A DNA stretch of 64,000 bases from Patiria miniata (lineage: Eukaryota; Echinodermata; Asteroidea; Valvatida; Asterinidae): NCBI RefSeq assembly GCF_015706575.1, contig NW_024037050.1, positions 4,960,001 to 5,024,000 of the forward strand, written 5' to 3'. Positions 45,438 through 56,500 of the stretch are shown piece after piece. The translations under genes were made by a program, and so were the position numbers. The notes under the pieces are model-generated. The model was not told where the DNA came from and did not search any database. It saw only the letters and a list, made by a program, of their open reading frames with translations. Numbering within the stretch: position 1 is the first letter of the stretch; the number at the start of each line of letters is the position of its first letter.

Positions 45438-48400
45438 TTAAGTAGCCCTTGGCTGCCGCTTCCTCTTCTTGCCCTTTGTTTTGGAGTTGCATGCGCTGCA
45501 CTTCCATACCGATTTCCTTTTCTTCAGGAATCCTTCTGATCCCTGAATTCCAACACAGCTGTAGTGGAACCAGCGGTTGCACACATCACAGCCAATACTG
45601 CTACGGCCGTCTTCTCCCGGATCACTGTCGCATTCCTCGTTACAAACCCCACAAGGATAAGCTACATGCACAGCATTCGATGATGGTCTACTCTTCTCGA
45701 TACGAACTAGAATCGACTCCATCACTTTGCGGACAGATTTATCCGTAACAACTTTGCGGATGGCCCCACTTAACAGCTCAGCTACAACTCCATTTACAAA
45801 GAAAGTATACAGTTTGGGCTGAATGTTGGCAATATACTCTTCATCAAACAGTATGCGCTCAACATATATATTGTTAGACTTGCTAACAGTTCGTACGACG
45901 AAATCGCTCCACTTGTACCCTGTACACCACATCTGAACTTGAACCTGGGCGTAATATTGATGGGACCGTCTCAGTTGAAGAACGCCATTCTCCATAGTGA
46001 GGCAACTGCCCTTTTTCGTGGACAATGCTTCTATGTCTAGAAGTCTATGTGTATACGGGTTCTTGATCTCCAAGAGACCCGTTCCACATTCCTTACATCT
46101 CACAATGCCATCAGGAGAGGCAGCCACATAAGGGCATTCGGTGCTGATCCACAGCCCTGTGTCATCACATGCAACACCTTTGTGTTGATGATGCAGTCTG
46201 TGCCATGCAACGTATTGTTTCTTGGCTACCGGTTCTTGGGTTTTACCCCAATCGAGGGCTGCTGATCTCGGTGACCCATAGTAATTCAGTACTCTCGCCA
46301 CTTGCGAATGGCCAGAGAGACTCCCATCATCCTTGACGCATCCGACACAATCTCCTACCACACTTGCAGTCACCCTGCCTTGCCGTTGCTCGGCCCACAA
46401 TGATGAAGCTGCCTGCCTCGCTGTCTCCTTTGCTAGGACTGCCTGCTGGTGCTTGGTGACGCGTAAGAGATCTATGATGCTGTCTGCATCCCCTGGCTTG
46501 GCTATCTCGAATGCCTCGGAAACATTCAAAACTCTGCAGCTGGTCTCTACTGTTTCCTCCGTCTTAACGTATTTGATGTTGGGGAGCTGGTGATGTGGGT
46601 CCGGCTTTGGCTTGTTGTACATCAGAAGCCCACAGTTTCCATTCGTTATCGATGCCAGCGCATCAAGGTTGAAGCTGGACACTGGCTTGTGAACTCGATA
46701 TGCTGCGGTGCGTGGGTCAAACTCCGACCGGTACATTCGGTTGGATTCAGGCAGCTGCTGTGTGACATCGGCCTTCACGCCAATAATACTTATGTTTTTA
46801 GCAAACTCGGCATCGTGGACGACCTCGCCTTTCTTTGGTGCTCTTCCCCATGCCTGCCTTTGTGAGGTGCAGGAAGCATTCCTCCCTTCTTCAACGGACT
46901 CCACAACAGCAAAAAGTAGACCAGCGATGTGTTTGCAAGTTGCTTGGATGCTGTATGAATAATGAAAAAAAAATGTCACACAATGAAAAGAAGTATCGAG
47001 GATTAAGTACCTGATGCAGTATGCAGCTACATGTACATGTAGTTGGATACATGTAGTTCAATTATGTAAACTGGCCTAAAGTACAATTCCAGGATCATGG
47101 GGATGTGCCACCTTCATGCAGAAACAGCCAACGATGATGTAATTTTACCAATACCACTCACAAATCCTTTGCTGAAAGTCTCGGTGAATTTCATCTTTGT
47201 CAAATAAAATGTAAGCTGGAAGCACCTGGAAGCTCATCATATTTACGATGATGTACTTTTTCCTACAAAATCAATTTACCCAACCTACACCCTCAGAAAT
47301 AAAATAACTATTTATATTCTTACCCAACACAACATGTGCATTCAGCTGTGCAGACCTGTCCCGTCTCCTTGTGCAGCACAACCCAGGTGAAGTATGTCTG
47401 CTCTGAAGTTTTTACTTGAGGTATTACCTGAAATATTATAGAAAAAAAAGAAAATATAAACAACGGTTGAAAAAGAATAATATAATGTTCAATTACTTGA
47501 AACTGGTTTATCAATGCTCATGCACTGTTTTTGAAACTATAGCACATAATAGAAACTAACCTTTCCACGAACGAAGCAGTAGCACAGATTCACACTGATG
47601 CCATGGTACTGGAGTGCACGGACATGGCGGGACATGTACAGACTCTTTCCAAGTGCAAGAGTTCGCCTCCCTTCTGTCTTTATCAGTCCAATTCGTCGGT
47701 TACCTGAAGTAAATATTAAAAATTACTATTACTTCAATAAATGGAATTATGGAAAAGTCATGCCTCAAATTAACTCATATCAAATGGGCGTCGGTCACTT
47801 TGCTGAATGTCCACTTTGCCGAGCGACGTTGACCACTACTTCGCCTACATCACTTCATATGTACTTGCATGCATGGGCGCCATTTCCAAGATGGTGGCAG
47901 AATGTGAATAAGGCTTATTGGGCAATGCAAGTGGTAATTCATAGAAGAGACTGTAGCCTAAATTAAAAAAAAAAATCCCTGCCAGTGCTTTCCTTGCCTT
48001 CTCTATCATCACTATCAAAATTATGTCTAAACAAAAATTAAAAAAAAAAACAACCTGGGTCATGTACCCGAACAGGTTGCATACTAAGCCTGGATTAAGG
48101 AATTAAACATAAGTAATAGGCCAAATTCTGTCATTATTTTGTCACTGCAGAATCAAGAGTTAAATGACTAGTTTCTAGTGAGTGGCTTGCAATTTTGCAT
48201 CATGTGCAGACCAGCGCCGACAGCGGCCTTGAGTTTTTTTTTTCCATTCATTTAATTTTTTTCTTGTGTCTTTTTGTTGTATAATTTACTCAAAAAAAAT
48301 TACCAGCTTTGATGTAGCTATCCAGGTGATCTCTACAAGTTTCTGGGAGGCTTGCTGGGCCATCTTCCCAACCCTCTGTCAACGTCTCCGGCCGCGGAAG

Positions 48401-48631
48401 TCGGACCATGCCACCATCGAGAATCAGCTTCGCGCTCTTCGATGCTTCGATTTCTTGCTCGGCGACTTTGTCGGTGGGTTTCACGGTCAATCCAAGCTTG
48501 TCAGCCCAGAAAGCTCGCTCCGCTAGTTCTGCGCGTTTTTCGTCGCCAACAGGAACTCCTCTCTCTCTTAAATATTTCTGCAATTCGTCAACTGTTAAGG
48601 AAAGAAATTTGTCGTGTCCGATTGTAGCCAT
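45438..48631 (-). CDS. SAP-SWIM-YqaJ nuclease-PHD protein of the ISL2EU-like transposon
   Basis: Four exons on the minus strand, 48631-48304, 47703-47561, 47427-47324 and 46950-45438; GT-AG borders, phases agree, 695 aa. Domains: SAP DNA-binding motif at about 12-41 (LTVDELQKYLRERGVPVGDE); SWIM zinc finger across the exon 3/4 border (CTCCVG, then ATCKHIAGLL); YqaJ-type nuclease of the lambda-exonuclease fold at about 375-540, with QGRVTAS, PYVAASPDGIV and LLEIKNPYTHR supplying the expected D...ExK residues and QVQVQMWCTG after them; C-terminal PHD finger at about 622-682 (CGVC, CDVC, HYSC, CSAC). Role inferred: processing DNA ends during transposition or repair, with SAP, SWIM and PHD giving DNA and chromatin contact. 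The start at 48631 is preferred over one 54 nt upstream because it directly precedes the SAP motif. Confidence 0.86.
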
Positions 48632-48808
48632 GATGATTTTCGATTGAATTGCGCGCTTTGCGCGCTTCAACATCCGGGACTGCAAAATTGCAATGCTCCG
48701 TTCTGCATCCCATGATGCTTTGCAAGAGAGCGCCCTCAGTCGGTAAAAAGCTATTTGCGATAAACCTTATGATGTATTAAGAAACGAATCCTGTACTTAC
48801 TGACACCA

Positions 48809-48972
48809 TGAAGAAAGTTATAGACTCCGATATGTTGGGAACTATTCCAGGTTTATTAGACGACAACACGAGTTCACATACGAACATGTAAGCGGCCATG
48901 TTAGGAGTGATGCATGCTGGGATACATGGATTAGACTTGCTACAATGCATCGATTAGATGGGAATCGCTACA
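48809..48972 (-). repeat. LTR (5' LTR of the Gypsy element)
   Basis: 164 bp, identical to the left LTR. The adjoining minus-strand TGGTGTCAG (48808-48800) fits a primer-binding site for a Leu-type tRNA over nine bases; the primer identity is tentative. Confidence 0.93.
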
Positions 48973-48977
48973 TCCCC

Positions 48978-50549
48978 GAAAGCGGCTTATTCAGCAAATT
49001 TTGTTGTCGGAGGGGGCCGGGGGGAATACACTCCTGCGCATTTTATCATTCTTAGTTATACATTTATCCCCCTACGTACCCCTCCCCCTCCGGGACCAAA
49101 CCTCGAAACGCATCACTTCCAAGTCTCAGTAGCGTGCGTGCGGGCTGGGGGAGGGGGGGGGCCTACAAACCAATATAAACTTTATTATTAGGAATTTTAT
49201 AGGAAAAACCCATGGCTTTGGGATACAGCTTTTGCGTCGCGTTGCACATAAAATTGTGCGTGCAGTATTAGAGAGTCCCTGTGTGCGGGGCCCAGGTTAC
49301 TTTGTCATCTCCCCCCACCCCCCCCCCCCCCCCCCCCCCCGGGGGGGGGCGCGGGGTGCAAAAATACCCAAACGTCTGCAACAAGGATCTACTCACATGC
49401 AGAATGGGCAACTTCCACACATTGTATACAAAATGGTTTAGAATCAGAAAGCGGAACTCCAACGACAGTGCAAGATTATAAAAGCAAAAACCCAAGGATG
49501 TCGTGCTCCCCTAACGCGAAATGTCACCGCCGGGTCGGGGGGGGGTGGGCATGATTATGTGCGCCACTGCCGAGTTTCCAAAACGTGCGCTAATGTACAA
49601 CAATATTAAACACTCCTAGGTGATAAGACTGTGTTCCTTCCTTCATGAGCATACAAGTAAGTGTGCTTGTACAACCATAATGAAAAGCTTCTTTTTTGGG
49701 TGTGTCTCGACGATGTGGTCAAAGGGTGCTAGTCTGCATCGAAGCTTAGAGCGCCAATTATGCGAGGTAGCGCTATCACCATATGGCTGTGGCTGCGTCA
49801 GATACTTTGTACGTGGTACATGCGCGTAGGACGACCAGCAGACGTAGCCATACCTCTGAAGGCCGTTGCGGACACGGCTCGCCTGTGACTTCGTGCGATG
49901 GAATTTGAACTCACTCCACCCATCCACCCCTTATTCTTAAGACTGAATAATTCCACGCAAATCAAATTTCTTCTCATTCTGATGGTTTATTCAGACATGT
50001 TATCATTTTTTCACAAGTTTACAATTTTAGTGTGAACATTGATTTATTAAAAATGCTCTTTTAAGACGAAAATACAAGCTGTTAATTTTTTTTTTGCACG
50101 AGCCCTCAAAATGACCCGCTGCAGTGTGCAGCTAACTGGTAGTCTTCTGCATGTTTTATGTTGTGTTGGGCACCAGCGAATAGTTCGGCGAACAGGTGTG
50201 TGATTTACGTGCAATGCATGGATCACTGATCTTGTTGACGTTACAAGCTGCGGGGGAGATTCGTGAGAAGTGGTTGACGTACAAAGTGCAGTTTTATTTC
50301 GTTGACTTCATAATTCACGTCTGCAGATGAAATCGCAGCAAGTTAAAACTGAGCGCTAGTATCTAATTCACTTCTCGAATATCATGACAGTGCGTGTCAT
50401 GACATGATCAGTGTGCATGCTGTGTGACTGTCACAAAGTGAAGCCGTGTTCATTTTGTTCATCTGATTGAAACGGTCGTCTCTTGCTGACTGCAACTTCG
50501 TTTTCAAGTCGAGGGTACCGCCGGGCACTGCCGGGGATCGGCTGCCGAG
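48978..50549. other. Intergenic region and rhophilin upstream region
   Basis: No gene seen. Holds G-rich and C-rich runs, including an almost pure C run followed directly by G9 at about 49311-49348, and GC-rich DNA just before the rhophilin start. The last few hundred bases presumably contain its promoter and 5' leader (inference from position). Confidence 0.45.
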
Positions 50550-53500
50550 ATGTTGGAGAACGGTGGGTCGGAAAATAAGGACACACATGACACAGGCCCC
50601 AGGAGAAAGGTAACTGACCAAAAGTGCAATGTGTGTATAAAAGTTGTAAATAGAAAATCCATTGAATAATTATGAAATAGCCTGGAATATTGCAGTTAAA
50701 ATTTCAAAGTGGATATATAGGCCTACAGTCCACTTGTCTTACACGTAAGACCATAGGTAGGCATATCAACGCGAACATGCTGAACACTCTATGAATAATA
50801 TTACAATCAACGACCGAAAAAGTAGAGTTTTAGCTTTGGTACTTTGGAGCGGCCGCTGTATATTTTTACCCCAAGACTATGCCCAGTACTTCTTGACCTA
50901 GTCCGAGTAAGTTGGACCCAACTTATCGCCTTTTTTAACATTTGGACATGGTCTGGCGATGTCCAAATGTTAAAAAAGGCGATAAGTTGGGTCCAAGTTA
51001 CTCGGACTATTCTTGACCATGTTGACATACTCGCGTTCATTTCGCTAAAAAGAATAAGGGTTGAATTTATCTTGATGGTGCAAAAAAATGATGAAAACGA
51101 TCCCATTTCTGTACCGAAGCTACAGTTGAGTTTTAACGTTTTATCGTGCACGGGAAGCATTGTTGGCGTGACATCAGAGTCTCTTGGTCTGGGAACCGAC
51201 CACAGACACGATGTTTGTAGTGCATATCGCGGGTGGCGTCAGACGGGCCAATCAAGAGGAATCACGAGGTCGTTGATTGTAATATTATTCGTACAGTAAT
51301 GTTCGCGTTGATATGCCTACATGTACCTATGGGTCTTACATGCAAGACCCATAGTTCTAGGTGTACAGTCCACTGAGAGCTTGTTTTCCTTTAAAATTAA
51401 CAAATTTTAACAAATTTTGGTACACCTACGACGCATCGCACTTACGACATGTTTTGTGAAATCAGTCCTTCCGATTTGAAAATCACAGGCATGTGGAAAA
51501 AGGCACACCTGGATTTTTCTAGGTTTGTGTTTTTTCTAGGTGTGTGTTTTTCTAGGTGTGTAATCTTTGGTCCAGGGAAATTCAGACGTCCAATTATTCA
51601 CACTTCTCGGGAAGCTTTTAGGTGTGTGATGGTGTGGGGGTGCGATCCCACGCCTCAAATCAGAAGGACTGTGAAATGGATCGCAGGACGCGTTGCAGCT
51701 GCGACGCGTGTAGAGATACGATGCGTTGCAGCGCTGCGATGCATCGTAAGTTACAAAGAGTTTGATGAAATCGGGTGCTGGAGGCGCGCAACTAGGTTAC
51801 AAGAACAGGGTCGTAAGAGACTCGATATCCCGGACCGTATATCCCCAGTGCCTTACAAAAACGGTCCATTTTCCCTATATTATCCCGACCCAGATTCCAT
51901 AATTCATACATGTACCTCATACGATGCAACAGACATTCATGAAGCTAATAATTGACTTCAAACAGAACAACGAAGACTAAAATGTGAAATTTTTCGATGA
52001 TTTTGGTGGCAATTCTCCAGAAACCATGAGAAAACGTCGCGCGACACTATTCTGCCGTTAACCGAAAAACCCAACATTGGCCAACAATTGGTCATGGACC
52101 GAGTTGACCGGCACCCAATAATACTGTTCAATGTAATAATACTGTTCACATACAAACGATTTACACATTTCTTTTTTTGTGTTTCTTCACCCTTGAAGGG
52201 ATGTGATCCTTTAGCGCAGACTGTAAGAGGCAAACTGCAGAACAGAAGGCAAAAACTGAATGGCCAAATCAACAAAGAGATGAGAATGAGGGCCGGGGCT
52301 GAAAACCTCTTCAAGTAAGTCAGCTTTTTAATTTATTTTTACATTTCCCACATTATTCATGAGTGCATCACTTGCATGCAGAAATGGGGTACATATTATA
52401 AATATATATATTATAAATATTGAATGCTTTATCTCGTGGTGTAGTAAAACTAGCCTCCCGAGGTTATCCATGGACATTCGCCGAGGGAAAATAGAATGCT
52501 CCATGGATCACCGAGGGAGGCTAGTTTTACTTCACCACGAGATAAAGCATTCAATAGGCCTAATTGTTTTATAACACTTCACCTACAGATTCTGCTTGGT
52601 TTTAATATTTTTAAATTATTTAAATCTGAACACAGATGAAATAAACTTCAATTTCAATACAAAATTGGTGGAAAAAGTATTTCTCTCTTCACGAAATGTT
52701 CGAACCAAACTCTGTGGCGCGCGCTCTTTTGGAACAAAACGCGTTACTAACTTACGCACAACGCGCACACCAGCATGCATTTGCACACAAATACCGTGCC
52801 GTGGATATAGTACTTTGGTTTCTAATGGTAGTTGTTCAGTACCCTTCTTTAGATTTTGAGCATGTTCACTGCTTCAAACCAACAAAATGCACAAATTACA
52901 AATGATTGACTGTACCTTTAATTGGAAGGAACGACATGAAAGGTTGGATAAAACCATGGCCCTGTGCATACACTATGTACATTGTACTGCGTTTCTTAAA
53001 TAGCATAGATGTATTAAAAGCCCTGTTCATACTTCAAGCTATTTCGCAAAAGCAAGTTCGAAGTGAAATCAATGTTGTCAACAATGGTGGATGCACGTCA
53101 AACGTATTGTTGACGCCACAAATTTTGGTTTGCTGTCACGTGAAGCACCGGTATGAACTGGACTTTGAAATATGAGAAACTGACTAGGGAACATAAGCCC
53201 TAACCCCCTAAATCATATTAAAATGGAAGGATTTAGGCCTATTGGAGTTTCAAAAAGTACATTTAGATATTTATATACTAGTTTACTACATGTGTGTTAA
53301 GTATGTATAGTGCCCTTAGGTCACTTGTACAATGCACCGGTATGTATGTGTAACCATGTAAACAAGAAGAAATCATTGCAATTGATTATTATGTTCAGTA
53401 TTTTCAGTGGCATTTAAACATGTGTAGTACTCGGTGTTCGCACTCAGTTGCAATTTTTTTCTCGTAATCTCCTGACCTTTGAGCTACAGTAAAATAAAAA

Positions 53501-56500
53501 TCAGTATGCAGATAATCCAGAATAGAATGCCATCTGGGCATGGAAGTTGGAAGCCAGCCCAACAGATTGAACAGTGAGATAATATGAATTGTAAAATGTA
53601 CATGGCTACAAAGTGCCTATATCCAATCTATATCTGTGCATCAGCTGCAGTGCTGCACACAAGATTGCTTTTATTGATTTTTGTAATTTAGCTAGATAGT
53701 TTCAATTAATTTGATGCATGCTGTGTCATCAGTCATCACACTGTCGCCACATTGCACAATGAAGTGCCCTTTTACAATTTATTCAGCTCTTAACTGCTTT
53801 TCTATTTTGCATAAATTTCAAAGGTCCAAACTAAGCGTTACAGACTCATGAACTGCATGGACTCATGTACCGGGTACATTTTGCTTTAATTGTATTTTCT
53901 TGATCTGTTATGCTTTATCTGTCTGTAGTTCAAATTTGTTCAAAATGAATCAACCCAAATGCGCTGGTTGCTTCACATGCACAAATACACATACATGTAC
54001 GTCATTATAATTTTTTATTTTCATGTTAATTTACATCAAGTACATGTAAGTTAACACTGTAATAAGTTCTTGGTCCCCTCCACAAATGTTTCAGTCTTAC
54101 GCACATCCACATCTAGACTTTTGAAAAGATGGCCTGGTCCCTTGAGAACAAACTTACTGCATTTCAAGATACTAGTTTGTACATGAACTTAAGAGAATTG
54201 TGTGGGCTACATTAAGATTAACGACCCTTAACTTAGGCATTTTTGCCAGGATGCAACCTCAATCCTGCAAAATTCTCCAACTGCCTCATTGTAAAAATTA
54301 AATACAACCTCAATCCTGCAAAATTCTATGTTAGGCACACAAAAAAATAGTTCTGCTTCCGGTCTCCCTACCTACCCTATTCTGACAGCCCCTACCCTAA
54401 CTTTTTTTATGGGGAAAATGAGCAAAAAGTCCCAAAACCAACAAATTCTACCTTTTACTCTTGACTACAAGAGACGCCTCCATATGATGGTACGCAAAAA
54501 AAAGTGGCAAAGAAATGAAAAATTCCCTACCCCATTTTCAAATGCTATGTACATGTAATCGGAAGCAGAACTATTTTTTTGTTTCAGGACTTTTGGCCTT
54601 ATTTCTTGAATGTGGTCTTTGGAGGCATGACCACTCCCACTATCCTGCATAATCCTCCAGTAATCATAATAATCACTGTTACTTTTGTCAGTATGTTAAG
54701 GCAGAGCTACTGGTACCAGAAGTGACATCCTTGAGCAGTATTGAGGATTTCAAGTACATGTATAATCATAGAGCAAGGACCCAATCTTGGCCCAAATGTA
54801 AGCACGGCTGAGCATAAGAACCACAAGGTCTGGGCCCAAGACCTTGACACAGTTCATCCTCCAAAATCAGCCCTACATTTTTGCCATATCCTCAATCCTT
54901 TGAAATCCTCCATTTTGCAAGGTTAGGGTTAAACATGTACTTCATGGTTAATGTCTTTACAGTGTGCATATATGTATTTGAAGTTGGAAATGTTAAAGGG
55001 AATATACATCATTTGCTTTTGCTGTAATTTTCAGAAATGGATGGAATTGGAGGGTTGGAAATATATAGCAAATATAGTTACACTGACTTTTTTTAGGTTT
55101 TGGGTTCGAAAATGCTCTAAAAACCAAGAAAAACAATCATTTTCCTGTAGTCTGGTTCCCTGACTCCATATAAGAAGAAACGGAGCAGTTTACGTACATT
55201 GGGGAATTGTAAGGTCAGGGAACCAGTCTAGCTGGCTTGTACCCGTTCATAGGTGTGTAATCGATTGCAAACAAGTGCGATGGTCAATTGGGGCCAGTAT
55301 TTGAAAAAAAACCAGTGTTTTCCAACGCTGGTCGGCCGACCAGCGTTGGAAATTGATACAAAAATACCACTTTTCTTGAAAATGACAGTATACCAGGTGC
55401 CATGATTTTACAGGATGCTTTACACTGTCATTCACTAACAGTCCAGCAAGGTATTTCAAAATGATTTGGTAGTTTTAGTTTTTGATGTTTGCAAATGTTG
55501 TATTTTCCCTTTAATGAGCCCACTAGCTACATACATAAATATGTAGCTAGTGGGCTCATAAACATTTTAGGTGCATGAACAACATGTACGGGATACATTA
55601 TTGTATACAAGTGTCAGAATTAGCAAAACCCATTTGTGCCAAAAACACCTGTTCCCTCCGTTGACCTGTCTCCATGACAACCAAGGCCACCACCAAGTAC
55701 TGAACCTTTTGACTGCCAATTATAATAATGTTTCAAGTGCAAAACAGCAATGTTTCCAATAATTATAAAATATTTGATGGCTTTGAGGGGATGCAAGAAT
55801 ATGGTATATTGCACAAGCTATAAGTTAGATAACAATACTGCATGAGACTAGTTGAAGAAGAATTTAATATTTTTTTGTTGCGAGTGTAATAAATGTTTTT
55901 TTCAACGGAAAAAAAGCCGATCATGATCCAATATTATTATTATTCATAATATCAGGCTAACTTGATACGAAAGAGAAACCGGTAAGCCTTGCCATAATTA
56001 CGGACTGCTTTCCTCACTTTTACCCTAATGTTAATTTACATTGTTACAACTTCGACAAATTACTCGCTAGCCTGCATAATTTTTTCCAGCTTCTCAAAAT
56101 CTATCAATTGGTAGATTCTTCTCGGCCAGAAATGCTCGCAGCATATTTGCTGTCATCTTTGTTGCTTTTAAGGTATTTTCAGCACCTTAAGTTTTCAAAT
56201 TCCATTGAAATGTCCATCGCATACAGTACCGAAGCGAATCTCTCACTGCTCGAAGATGCTATTTTGTTGTTTGCAAACAGTGCGTGTACCTGCATGCGCG
56301 CGCCTGCAGCCATACCGTGTGCTGCGCTCTGTTGATTGGTTGACAACCGTGAGTTTGTGCATTCTTGATTGAGTGGGAACTAGCGAAATGTGCATTGATA
56401 CCATAAACTGTCTGGATGACTACACAATATCAAAAACGATATTGTAGTCATCAGCATATTTTTTTCCAAAGTGTACAATTATCTTATTGTACTCTTGGAA

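Larger units (their letters stand above)
41987..48768. mobile_element. ISL2EU-like DNA transposon, apparently complete
   Basis: 6782 bp. The ends share CATAAGGTTTATCGCAAATA (41984-42003), exactly inverted at 48752-48771, with weaker subterminal similarity (GCAAAG.ATCATGGG...CGGAGCA) after it. The insertion is bracketed by AT on both sides, a probable 2-bp target duplication; ATAAGG...CCTTAT is palindromic, so the duplication and the ends cannot be separated with certainty. Two convergent genes fill it: a THAP-DDE transposase (42145-44221, plus) and a SAP-SWIM-YqaJ-PHD protein (48631-45438, minus), both with conserved splice sites and no evident damage. A transposase plus a YqaJ-domain protein fits the ISL2EU group as I remember it. 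It lies inside a young Gypsy element, so it moved still more recently. Confidence 0.88.
37429..48972 (-). mobile_element. Ty3/Gypsy LTR retrotransposon carrying a nested DNA transposon
   Basis: Two identical 164-bp LTRs (37429-37592 and 48809-48972) are flanked by the 5-bp target duplication TCCCC (37424-37428, 48973-48977). On the minus strand the LTRs run TG...CA. A TGG-beginning primer-binding site follows the right LTR and a purine-rich tract precedes the left one. One open gag-pol frame is present. Identical LTRs indicate a recent insertion. A 6.8-kb DNA transposon (41987-48768) sits between the leader and gag; apart from this single interruption the element looks whole. Without the insert it is about 4.76 kb. 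The SURL/Mag-like group is suggested by the short LTRs and the single frame. Confidence 0.93.

Noticed and set aside
48632-48685. Upstream ATG (18 extra residues) for the YqaJ-protein
   Set aside because: Possible, but the extension is basic low-complexity sequence and the inner start directly precedes the SAP motif.
50844-51299. Plus-strand frame of 151 codons
   Set aside because: It runs through both arms of the nested foldback; the repeated peptide segments are mirror images of the hairpin, not domains.
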